Assembly: GCA_903901905.1 (NCBI GenBank)
Contig: CAIUSQ010000045.1
Location: forward strand, 1-35,757
Reading direction: 5' to 3'
DNA from: an uncultured Actinomycetes bacterium
Lineage (GTDB): Bacteria; Actinomycetota; Actinomycetes; Nanopelagicales; Nanopelagicaceae
Length of the DNA stretch: 35,757 nt
The notes under the pieces were generated by a model. The model saw only the letters and a program-made list of their open reading frames with translations, searched no databases and was not told the DNA's origin. Numbering within the stretch: the first letter of the stretch is position 1; each line of letters begins with the position of its first letter. Both the position numbers and the translations under genes were made by a program. This document shows, piece after piece, positions 7,544 through 15,515 of the stretch.

Positions 7544-9460
7544 TTAGAGTGAATAAGGCTCTAATCGCAATGTCAACAAATCTTTCCTAGCGACGCTGCG
7601 TTTTTTCTGCAATTCATGCAAGAAAGATTGCAATACACCCGCTTCACTGTGATCACAATAAAGAACAATTTTGGACTGACTCTTTGCAATAGGTGTGGGA
7701 CCAAAAACCTGAACCGATAGCGGCAACCTATTGTCTTTAATGGCTTTGCGTAGCCCCGTCGAAAGCGAGATGCTTTCTTTCTCGGAAACTATAAGGACCG
7801 CAGAGGCCACATAAGGTGGAAGGCTAAGCTCCTTTCTTTCCGTAAGATCTCGTTTCAAAAGAGGAACAACATTCCAGCGTGTTACAGCGGGGACTATGGG
7901 ATGCACGGTGTCAATTACCATTATTACGCTTCCACCTGCACCGACCAATGCTGCCGTTTCAAAAATTATTTCGCGTGCTCGTTCCGGCGTGCGAATATCG
8001 GTATGTGAGAAAAATCTAATTGCATCCAAAATAACTACGGCGGCGTAACCACCGTTAACTCTTGGCTGCGCCCCCGGTGTTGAAAGAACCAATGAAGGCC
8101 TTGCATCAACACGATCTTTGATTACATCCCCGGCTGAGATAATCACAGGAGTTCCAGGAAATGCTCGAGAGAGCTCTTCTGAAGCTCTTTCAATTCCACG
8201 GCCTGCTAGATACTGCGAACTTCCCTTACAAAAACGGCATCTCCACTCCTTAAAGGTTTTGCCACAATGCACACACATTGGTGGAATCGATCGACCACCA
8301 ACCTGTAACCGACCACCACAATCGCATTGAGCAATATTTCTGCACTGTGCACACAGGAGTGCATTTCCATAACCTTTTCTTGCCGCTAGGAAAAGCACCG
8401 GGCCACTCTTAAGAGCCTTTCTTATCTCTGAAAAAATTCTTCCAGGCAAGAGTGTTCCGTAATCTGGATTGAAGGCGTTGACAACCACAGGTAATTGGTG
8501 GGGTTCAAATTCGGCTGTTCCTTCATCAATTGCATGAGCCATTTGCACTGATGGGCAGTAGCCAATCGTAATCAGTTCTAGATTTTCCAGCGCAATACGT
8601 TTTTTAGCAACATCCTTACTATTCCAGCCTGGGGATCTAATCTCGTAATGCTCAGGCGAAGATTCTTTAAAGATGATTATTGTTGAAAGTTCAGATACTG
8701 GCGCGAAAACCGAGCTTCTGGTCCCCACAACTATCTTTTTACCATCACCCAGGCAATTGAGAAAATTTGAATATCTTTCTTCACGCGACATTGATGCGGT
8801 CAGTTTTATCACAGGATAATTGGCTGTAACAAGGTGATTAATGATTTGATCAACATCTCTCTCATCTGGAGCGACGACTAGCACATTTCCTTTAGTAAGA
8901 AGTTTCTCTGCGATGGATGCCACTTGCTCGTAAGCATCGATGGTAGGAGCCAGCTGTATGAAACGGGATCTTACTTTCTTCGAATCACGAAGACTTGCTG
9001 ATTTCGTAGTCTGCACGCGGTTTTCTAATGAATGCTCTGTGGTGGTTAATTTTTTATCGACGGAGGCAACCCTCGGTGGGATAGCTGAGCGGATAACATC
9101 CCATGGATTACAAGCGTAATCGCGTGCGACCTCTTCGAATAATTTAAGGGAAGCATCTGTTGCGACTGGATATAGCGAAAGAATTTTAGTGATGAACTTA
9201 ATCGTTCCTGATCGTTCTGGTTGTTCAACGCGTTCAACGATAATTCCTTCAACTTCTTTGTTGCCAAAAGGTATTTGAATTCGAATTCCAACAGCAGCTA
9301 AATTAGAGAATTTCTCAGGAACACAGTAGTCATAGAGTTGGTCAAGATGAAATACGCCGGTATCAACTCGAACTTTGACATATGCTAACGAAGAGGCTTT
9401 AGGGCCAGAAGGAGTCGCAGCAACTTCGGCTCTTAAACGAAAAAGCCTCGAAGTTGCCAC
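7544..9460 (-). CDS. priA: PriA-like primosomal protein N' lacking helicase motifs (actinobacterial type)
   Basis: PriA normally reloads the replisome at collapsed forks. This 638-residue protein keeps the N-terminal DNA 3'-end-binding domain (about 24-125), the VGTRSSVFAPV segment (245-255) and eight cysteines of the zinc-binding insert (370, 373, 379, 381, 396, 399, 408, 411). It lacks the Walker A lysine motif in the expected region (KGNVLVVAPDERD, 190-202), and the DEEH box is replaced by FKESS (264-268). Loss of ATPase motifs is a known property of actinobacterial PriA, so it is probably a structural replication-restart factor. The GTG start lies 12 bases after metK. Confidence 0.93.
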   Translation of the reverse strand: MATSRLFRLRAEVAATPSGPKASSLAYVKVRVDTGVFHLDQLYDYCVPEKFSNLAAVGIRIQIPFGNKEVEGIIVERVEQPERSGTIKFITKILSLYPVATDASLKLFEEVARDYACNPWDVIRSAIPPRVASVDKKLTTTEHSLENRVQTTKSASLRDSKKVRSRFIQLAPTIDAYEQVASIAEKLLTKGNVLVVAPDERDVDQIINHLVTANYPVIKLTASMSREERYSNFLNCLGDGKKIVVGTRSSVFAPVSELSTIIIFKESSPEHYEIRSPGWNSKDVAKKRIALENLELITIGYCPSVQMAHAIDEGTAEFEPHQLPVVVNAFNPDYGTLLPGRIFSEIRKALKSGPVLFLAARKGYGNALLCAQCRNIAQCDCGGRLQVGGRSIPPMCVHCGKTFKEWRCRFCKGSSQYLAGRGIERASEELSRAFPGTPVIISAGDVIKDRVDARPSLVLSTPGAQPRVNGGYAAVVILDAIRFFSHTDIRTPERAREIIFETAALVGAGGSVIMVIDTVHPIVPAVTRWNVVPLLKRDLTERKELSLPPYVASAVLIVSEKESISLSTGLRKAIKDNRLPLSVQVFGPTPIAKSQSKIVLYCDHSEAGVLQSFLHELQKKRSVARKDLLTLRLEPYSL

Positions 9461-9472
9461 AAGTATTTCTCT

Positions 9473-10663
9473 TTACTTTATTGCATTTTGAAGCGCAGAA
9501 GTTCGATCCGTGCGCTCCCAAGCAAACTCTGGAAGTTCGCGTCCGAAGTGTCCGTAGGCACTCGTTAGCGAATAGATAGGACGCAGTAATTCCAAATCTC
9601 TAATGATTGCTGCGGGACGCAAATCAAATGTCGAAAGAACAGCGTCCTGTATCTTTGAAACAGGAACAGTTTCGGTCCCAAAAGTTTCAACAAAAACTCC
9701 AACCGGCTGGGCTTTACCAATCGCATATGCAACCTGGACTTCACATCTCTTAGCCAAGCCAGCCGCAACAACATTCTTAGCGACCCAACGCATGGCATAG
9801 GCGGCCGATCGATCTACCTTTGATGGATCCTTGCCACTAAATGCGCCACCTCCGTGTCGAGCCATGCCACCATACGTATCAACGATAATTTTTCTACCAG
9901 TTAAACCTGCATCACCCATGGGCCCACCGATTACAAAACGTCCCGTTGGATTGATCAGCGTCCGCAAATTACTCTTTGGAAGATCTATTAGTTTCAGTAC
10001 CGGGTCGATAACGTGTTCAATAATCTCTGGTGTAAGTTTCTTTACTACATCTACATCTTCTGAATGCTGGCTTGAGATAACAACAGTGTCGATAGCAACA
10101 GCCGTATCACCTTCATATTCAATGGTTACCTGTGTTTTGCCGTCAGGTCTAAGGTAAGCCAGCTCTCCAGATTTTCTGACCTTGGTTAACTGAGAAGCAA
10201 GAGCGTGTGCCAGCCAGATTGGAAGTGGCATTAATTCTTTGGTGTCATCGCACGCATAACCAAACATCAAACCCTGATCTCCAGCGCCTTGAAGATCCAA
10301 TGGATCGACTGCGGCAGAAACTCTATGCTCATAGGCATCATCGATACCGGCTGCAATGTCTTGTGATTGTTGACCAATAGAGATCGAAACACCGCAAGAA
10401 TTGCCATCAAAACCCTTATCGGAAGAGTCATACCCAATATCTAATACTGTGTCTCGTACGATACCCATTACATCGGCGTAACCATTAGTTGTCACTTCAC
10501 CAGCTACGTGAACCTGTCCGGTAGTTATCAACGTTTCAACTGCTACGCGACTTGTTTTATCTTGAGATATCAGCGAATCTAGAACAGCATCAGATATCGC
10601 ATCTGCAATTTTATCTGGATGTCCTTCGGTAACTGATTCTGATGTAAAAAGTCGTTTTGACAT
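9473..10663 (-). CDS. metK: S-adenosylmethionine synthetase
   Basis: Makes SAM from methionine and ATP. The 396-residue protein begins with [18 protein letters not shown], which contains the ATP-binding GHPDK, followed by [12 protein letters not shown] and the phosphate loop [17 protein letters not shown]. The open frame extends two codons to a TTG at 10669, but the ATG at 10663 gives the standard N-terminus and sits two bases after the coaBC stop. No riboswitch precedes it; expression appears to come from the upstream operon. It supplies the methyl donor used by RsmB and many other enzymes. Confidence 0.98.
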   Translation of the reverse strand: MSKRLFTSESVTEGHPDKIADAISDAVLDSLISQDKTSRVAVETLITTGQVHVAGEVTTNGYADVMGIVRDTVLDIGYDSSDKGFDGNSCGVSISIGQQSQDIAAGIDDAYEHRVSAAVDPLDLQGAGDQGLMFGYACDDTKELMPLPIWLAHALASQLTKVRKSGELAYLRPDGKTQVTIEYEGDTAVAIDTVVISSQHSEDVDVVKKLTPEIIEHVIDPVLKLIDLPKSNLRTLINPTGRFVIGGPMGDAGLTGRKIIVDTYGGMARHGGGAFSGKDPSKVDRSAAYAMRWVAKNVVAAGLAKRCEVQVAYAIGKAQPVGVFVETFGTETVPVSKIQDAVLSTFDLRPAAIIRDLELLRPIYSLTSAYGHFGRELPEFAWERTDRTSALQNAIK

Positions 10664-10665
10664 TT

Positions 10666-11850
10666 TCAACCTAACTGCCGGATGGCTTGATCAAGGAGTA
10701 GATTACCGAGAGCGTCCTTGGAGGTTTCCTTGACCGCTATATCCGCATCATTGCGTGTGAGTATCGTACCCATAGTCTCATCTTTGCCAAAAACAGCCCC
10801 ACCTGAAACATCGTTGACATAAATTACATCCATGCCTTTGCTCTCAAGTTTCCTGCGAGCTTCTGAAAGATGGTCCTTTGTTTCAGCAGCAAACCCAACA
10901 ATTATCTGATTCGTTTTACCCTTGCTAATGTCAGCTAAAAGATCCACATTAGGAACAAGTTCAATGCTTCCTAGCATCGCCTTCTTGATCTTGTCTATCG
11001 AGATTGATTTGGGTTTAGCATCAGCAACAGCGGCGCTCATGAAGAGAATGTCACATTCTGGAAACTTATCCAGAAGTGCATCATGCATCTCTTGTGAAGT
11101 GAAAACATGGGTTGTTTCTATTCCCTTTACCTGGCCTTCATCAACATTTGCAGCGATTAAATGAACGTCTGCCCCTCTTCTTTTAGCTGCTTTGGCAATT
11201 GCAATGCCCTGTTTTCCAGAGGATCTATTTCCAATAAAGCGAACAGGGTCTATGTTTTCCCGAGTACCCCCTGCTGTTACAAGAATTCGTTTACCAACTA
11301 GATCGGAAACATTTCCTGTCAACTGGTCGAACTCATGCACGATAGCCGCAGTCTCTGGGAAACGTCCTGGTCCTGTATCGCTTCCAGTTAGGCGACCAAC
11401 ATCTGGCTCCATAACTTTAAAGCCCCTACTTCGAAGAATTTGCACATTGGCTACCGTTGCTGGATCTAGCCACATTGATGGATGCATGGCAGGAATTAAT
11501 ATCTTTGGAACATCTGAAGCTAAGACCAAATTCGTTAAAAGATCATCGGCCCTTCCGGCAGCAACTCTTGCAATCAAATCGGCAGTTGCTGGTGCGATTA
11601 TAAAAAACTTTGCCTTATCAGCTAGCGATATATGAGGAACGAGATGAACATTTTCCCAAACCTCAGCACTAACCGGACGACCGGACAGAGCTTCCCATGT
11701 TGCCTTACCCACAAAATTAAGTGATGAAGGAGTCGGTACAACTGTTACCTGATAACCACGGTCTTTAAGCCGGCGAAGTAGCTCACATGATTTGTATGCG
11801 GCAATCCCGCCACCAACACCTAAAATAATCTCTGGACCGATTTGGGACAT
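10666..11850 (-). CDS. coaBC: Bifunctional phosphopantothenoylcysteine decarboxylase / phosphopantothenate-cysteine ligase
   Basis: Carries out two steps of coenzyme A synthesis. Residues 1-about 175 are the FMN-dependent CoaC half, with the catalytic His73 (VPHIS) and PAMHPSMW (120-127). The flap is [15 protein letters not shown] (152-166), which lacks the Cys of the enterobacterial ACGD motif; I recall the same GRLTG form in other actinobacteria. Residues about 185-394 are the CoaB ligase half, with GGTREN (194-199), GNRSSGKQG (207-215) and the KIKK motif (286-289). The ATG at 11850 is 26 bases after rpoZ. The neighbourhood gmk-rpoZ-coaBC-metK-priA is conserved in actinobacteria. Confidence 0.97.
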   Translation of the reverse strand: MSQIGPEIILGVGGGIAAYKSCELLRRLKDRGYQVTVVPTPSSLNFVGKATWEALSGRPVSAEVWENVHLVPHISLADKAKFFIIAPATADLIARVAAGRADDLLTNLVLASDVPKILIPAMHPSMWLDPATVANVQILRSRGFKVMEPDVGRLTGSDTGPGRFPETAAIVHEFDQLTGNVSDLVGKRILVTAGGTRENIDPVRFIGNRSSGKQGIAIAKAAKRRGADVHLIAANVDEGQVKGIETTHVFTSQEMHDALLDKFPECDILFMSAAVADAKPKSISIDKIKKAMLGSIELVPNVDLLADISKGKTNQIIVGFAAETKDHLSEARRKLESKGMDVIYVNDVSGGAVFGKDETMGTILTRNDADIAVKETSKDALGNLLLDQAIRQLG

Positions 11851-11876
11851 GTCTGATCCTTGAAACTAAAAATAGT

Positions 11877-12125
11877 TTATGCAGTCGGTTCTAGATTTTC
11901 GATTGTGAGTAAACCTTCATTGATTTCACGAAGTGCGATAGAAAGTGGCTTCTCGTGAACATGAGTTTCAACCAATGGACCAACGTACTCAAGCAGGCCT
12001 TCGCCTAACTGAGAGTAATAGGCATTAATTTGACGAGCGCGCTTGGCAGCATACAAAACCAGACTGTACTTAGAACCACTCTTATCTAGTAGTTCGTCAA
12101 TTGGAGGATTAGTGATGCCATCCAT
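11877..12125 (-). CDS. rpoZ: RNA polymerase omega subunit
   Basis: A small subunit that helps assemble and stabilise the beta' subunit of RNA polymerase. The 82 residues contain the conserved core [20 protein letters not shown] followed by [12 protein letters not shown], and the C-terminal PLSIALREI segment typical of actinobacterial omega. The ATG is preceded by a good GGAGA ribosome site six bases upstream. It lies between the gmk fusion (24 bases) and coaBC (26 bases), the same order as in Mycobacterium and Streptomyces. Confidence 0.97.
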   Translation of the reverse strand: MDGITNPPIDELLDKSGSKYSLVLYAAKRARQINAYYSQLGEGLLEYVGPLVETHVHEKPLSIALREINEGLLTIENLEPTA

Positions 12126-12149
12126 GTGTATCTCCGCTTCATCAAAGAG

Positions 12150-13022
12150 TTAGGAGGCCAACTCTATCAGTTTCTTTACTACACCCTCGACCTCATCATT
12201 TATCAGGACAACATCAAAGGACGAGGCCGCCTCTAGCTCTGCCTGTGCTAATTCAAGCCTATGTGCTCGACGAACTTCATCATCTGTCCCCCGGCCCTCT
12301 AATCGAGCAACAAGTTCTTCCCAAGACGGCGGCTCTAGAAAAACAAGGATTGATTTAGGTAAATGTGCCTTAACCTGTTTAGCTCCGTCGATCTCTATTT
12401 CAAGCAGCACGTTCTTTCCAAGCAGTAAGGCCTGCTCAACTTTATCTTGAGTTGTTCCATATCTGTTACCCGCGAATTCAGCCCATTCTAGAAATTCACC
12501 GTTGTTAATCATGGTTTGAAAGACCTCATGTGAAACAAAATTGTAATCTCGACCATCTATTTCATTAACACGCGGTTCTCTCGTTGTGTAGCTTACGCTG
12601 ACCCAAAAATCACCAACCTCGCGGAGCTTCTTTGCAACCGTACTCTTTCCAACGCCACCTGGCCCGGAAAGAACCAGAAGTTTGCCGGGAGTTATTGCGT
12701 GTGCGGATTTCATAAACTCATTTCTAATCTGTGTTATCTGATGTCTTCCCAAACCTTTTACACGACGCGTTGGAGAAATTTCTAGACGCTCCATCAATGT
12801 TAATGCCCGTACTTTACCGACTCCAGATAAGGATTCAAGAAGTTCACGAACCCTCATATTGGCAACTGCATCGTCTGTCTTTGACAGCTCTAAGACAGCC
12901 TCAATGTCCAAAACTCCCTGTTTGAGTTCAGACTTCACGAAAGCCCTACGTTTTCTAGAACTGGCAGCTTTTTCTAAGGCCTTCAAACGCTGTTCGTCGG
13001 TTAAACGTGGAGGAAGCGACAT
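12150..13022 (-). CDS. gmk: Fusion of actinobacterial integration host factor (mIHF) with guanylate kinase
   Basis: One 290-residue frame joins two proteins that are separate adjacent genes in Mycobacterium and Streptomyces. Residues 1-103 are mIHF, a DNA-bending nucleoid protein: LPPRLTDEQRLKALEKAA at the start, then the helix-two-turn-helix SGVGKVRALTLMERL (66-80) and RRVKGLG. Residues 104-290 are a full guanylate kinase (GMP to GDP) with P-loop GPGGVGKST (120-128), the GMP-binding YTTREPR (145-151) and GRDYNF (157-162), and EIEIDGAKQV (208-217). mIHF would normally end near residue 103, and Met104 (codon at 12711-12713) stands where a free Gmk would start, so internal initiation is possible. 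No stop lies between the two. The ATG at 13022 lacks a clear ribosome site and lies nine bases after pyrF. Confidence 0.93.
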   Translation of the reverse strand: MSLPPRLTDEQRLKALEKAASSRKRRAFVKSELKQGVLDIEAVLELSKTDDAVANMRVRELLESLSGVGKVRALTLMERLEISPTRRVKGLGRHQITQIRNEFMKSAHAITPGKLLVLSGPGGVGKSTVAKKLREVGDFWVSVSYTTREPRVNEIDGRDYNFVSHEVFQTMINNGEFLEWAEFAGNRYGTTQDKVEQALLLGKNVLLEIEIDGAKQVKAHLPKSILVFLEPPSWEELVARLEGRGTDDEVRRAHRLELAQAELEAASSFDVVLINDEVEGVVKKLIELAS

Positions 13023-13031
13023 AGGAGAAAC

Positions 13032-13742
13032 TTACTCGCTAATCAAAAGTTGAGCGGAAATCTCTGCGGCAGCCTCTCTCATAGCCGAACTTCCGTTCAT
13101 CCAATTTTGGGTGATCGGACGACCAATTACGACCAATGAGGCCCCGGCTGAGATTGCGTCACCAGGTGTCATTGTTCGAACTTGATCATCAACTTTAGTT
13201 GCTCCCGCAGGTCTTACACCTGGAGTGATGATTATGGTCTCCGACCCTATTGCCTTTCGAATTGCCGTGATCTCTAGAGGTGAGCAAACAATTGCGCGTG
13301 CACCAGATGCAACAGCTAACTTTGCAAGACGAACAGCACTTTCTAAAGCAGGTTCTTCATAGCCAATAGATTTAACATCACTATCGCCTAAAGAGGTCAG
13401 AATTGTGACACCTGTAATGAGACTACCCGGGATTGCATTGGCTGCTGCCCGAATCATCGCTGCTCCCCCAGATGCGTGAACCGTTAAATATTTTGGTGCC
13501 AAATTAGCAATGGCTTTCGTTGCTCCACTTACTGTGTGCGGGATGTCATGGAGTTTTAAATCTAGAAAAATATCCGCATCCGTCTCTTCCTGAATTGCTC
13601 TGACGCCAGAACTACCAAACGATAAGAAGAACTCAAGACCTAACTTGTAGACCGAAATCAAACCATGTGTTGCTTTCACCCACTCAACGGCAGTTTTTAG
13701 CTCGGGGGTATCAACTGCAAGAACAATGGGTGCCTTACTCAC
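13032..13742 (-). CDS. pyrF: Orotidine 5'-phosphate decarboxylase (group 1)
   Basis: Converts OMP to UMP, the last step of de novo pyrimidine synthesis. The 236 residues contain the catalytic DLKLHDIPHT (61-70; Asp61, Lys63, Asp66), the phosphate-binding PGVRP and the C-terminal VIGRPI. The frame stays open to 13808, but the GTG at 13742 gives the family start (SKAPIVLAVDTPEL) and overlaps the last eight bases of pyrD, fitting coupled translation. The upstream extension has no family likeness. It is the last pyr gene before the mIHF-gmk fusion. Confidence 0.96.
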   Translation of the reverse strand: MSKAPIVLAVDTPELKTAVEWVKATHGLISVYKLGLEFFLSFGSSGVRAIQEETDADIFLDLKLHDIPHTVSGATKAIANLAPKYLTVHASGGAAMIRAAANAIPGSLITGVTILTSLGDSDVKSIGYEEPALESAVRLAKLAVASGARAIVCSPLEITAIRKAIGSETIIITPGVRPAGATKVDDQVRTMTPGDAISAGASLVVIGRPITQNWMNGSSAMREAAAEISAQLLISE

Positions 13743-14682
13743 TTGACACTTCTTCCACTCGATGGGCATAACCAACAGCATCCTTGAGTGACTTAAATCC
13801 GCGATCAATAAGCATCTGTTTTAACTCACTTTGAATCGACATAATCGCCGTCGGATTTCCAAAACTGGCAGTACCAATAGAAACACCACTTGCACCTGCC
13901 AAAATCATTTCAAAGGCATCTTTTCCATTTGCAATACCACCCATACCAAGTATCGGCGTTTTCGGTAAAGCAGCATGAACCTGGTAAACCGCGCGCACCG
14001 CTATGGGTCTGATCGCAGGTCCAGAAAGTCCACCGGTTTTTCCACCAAGTTGAGGACGCATTGTCTTTACATCTATAACCATTCCTAGAACCGTATTGAT
14101 CAGCGCCAAACCATCGGCGCCTGCATCTACTACACCGCGTGCTATCGAAACTAGATCCGTCACATCTGGTGAAAGCTTGGCGATTATTGGTAGCTCCCCT
14201 CCAAGTGTTCTTCGTACGCCATCGATTACGCGACGAGAGGCATCTGGGTCACACGCGAAAACAAGACCACGATTTTCTACATTGGGGCAAGAAATGTTAA
14301 CTTCAACGGCACTGATACCTGATACAGATCGTAGTTTTCTTGCGAGAGTTGAATACTCTTCAACGGTTTCGCCAGCTATGGAAACAATAACTCGGGCTTT
14401 CTGCTCAACAAGGTAGGGAATGTCTTGCGCCAAGAATGCATCGATTCCTGGTCCTTGCAACCCAATTGAATTAAGCATGCCACTTGGCGTTTCCGCCATT
14501 CGAGGAGTCGGGCGACCTGGACGCAATCGAGACATAACAGATTTGGTGACTACTCCACCCATCTCTCGTAGTGGAAAAAATTGAGCCAGCTCTCGCCCAG
14601 AACTAGCGCATCCACTTGCCGTAAATGTTGGCGCAGGAAACCATGCGTTCCCAATTGTTGTAGAAAAATCAATAGCTGTCAT
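13735..14682 (-). CDS. pyrD: Dihydroorotate dehydrogenase, class 1B catalytic subunit
   Basis: Oxidises dihydroorotate to orotate with FMN. The 315 residues form a TIM barrel. NISCPNVENRG (129-139) carries the base Cys132, which marks class 1 enzymes (class 2 uses Ser). The FMN phosphate site is near GMGGIANGKDA, with GASGVSIGTA close to the end. Adjacency to pyrK shows the NAD-dependent class 1B heterotetramer. Mycobacterium uses a class 2 enzyme instead, so this is the Streptomyces-type arrangement. The ATG overlaps the pyrK stop by four bases (ATGA). Confidence 0.97.
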   Translation of the reverse strand: MTAIDFSTTIGNAWFPAPTFTASGCASSGRELAQFFPLREMGGVVTKSVMSRLRPGRPTPRMAETPSGMLNSIGLQGPGIDAFLAQDIPYLVEQKARVIVSIAGETVEEYSTLARKLRSVSGISAVEVNISCPNVENRGLVFACDPDASRRVIDGVRRTLGGELPIIAKLSPDVTDLVSIARGVVDAGADGLALINTVLGMVIDVKTMRPQLGGKTGGLSGPAIRPIAVRAVYQVHAALPKTPILGMGGIANGKDAFEMILAGASGVSIGTASFGNPTAIMSIQSELKQMLIDRGFKSLKDAVGYAHRVEEVSSE

Positions 14683-15515
14683 AGAGGTTTACCAACCTGT
14701 TTCCAACTCACTAATGAACCATCCATAACTGGCCCATCAATGCACGATCGCAACATTGAGATAGAGCCATCTTCTCCTTCAACAGGTAAAACGCAAGTCA
14801 TACATATTCCTATTCCGCAGGCCATGGACTCTTCTACAGAACATTGATGAACGACCTCTAGCGCATTTGTGATCGTTGTAATGGCCGAAAGCATTGACAT
14901 TGGACCGCATGAGTAAACCACTGCGACATTGAGATCCTTAATTTGTTCATATAAGTGATCTGTAACGCGACCGGTTTGTCCGGCCGAACCATCTTCGGTA
15001 TAAATCCGCATCGTATTGACTGCACGCTTGCCTTCCATAGGAGCATAGATATTTGAGGATGTGCTCGCTCCCAAGATCATGTCCACCTTAGATCCACGCG
15101 CGTTTAAAACCTCAGCTAAACCAAAAAGAGGAGCAGAACCATAACCACCGCCAACTAACAAAACTGGAACAGGCTCCGTGGGAACTCCAAATGCCGTTCC
15201 TAACGGGACAACGATGTCAATCAAATCCCCTTCGACTCGATTACACAGCCATGTGCTTCCCTGTCCATGAGGTGCGACGATTAACTCCATTGTTCCGCCT
15301 GTAGCTGAAGAGGTCGAAACTCTGGAAATTGCAAAGGCACGTCTCAACACAAGTGCGGAGTTATCCCCGCCAACCTTTATTGCTACAAAATTGCCTGGCT
15401 TACATTTTTGCGCCAGATCACCAATGTTTACGATGATTTGATGATAAATACCCACACGTTTATTTGATGTTACGGGAGCCAATACCTGTTTGGCGTTTTT
15501 GTTTATTGGGCTCAC
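14679..15515 (-). CDS. pyrK: Dihydroorotate dehydrogenase electron-transfer subunit
   Basis: Passes electrons from the PyrD FMN through a [2Fe-2S] cluster and FAD to NAD. The 278 residues show a ferredoxin-reductase-like FAD domain with LRRAFAIS (58-64 region), a nucleotide-binding fold starting LLVGGGYGSAPL (119-130), and the C-terminal cluster site with Cys233, Cys238, Cys241 and Cys258 in the spacing CX4CX2C...C. The GTG start follows the carB stop immediately with no spacer, and the stop overlaps pyrD by four bases. Confidence 0.96.
   Translation of the reverse strand: MSPINKNAKQVLAPVTSNKRVGIYHQIIVNIGDLAQKCKPGNFVAIKVGGDNSALVLRRAFAISRVSTSSATGGTMELIVAPHGQGSTWLCNRVEGDLIDIVVPLGTAFGVPTEPVPVLLVGGGYGSAPLFGLAEVLNARGSKVDMILGASTSSNIYAPMEGKRAVNTMRIYTEDGSAGQTGRVTDHLYEQIKDLNVAVVYSCGPMSMLSAITTITNALEVVHQCSVEESMACGIGICMTCVLPVEGEDGSISMLRSCIDGPVMDGSLVSWKQVGKPL

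Noticed and set aside
10664..10680. SAM riboswitch before metK
   Set aside because: metK starts two bases after coaBC, leaving no leader that could fold into one.
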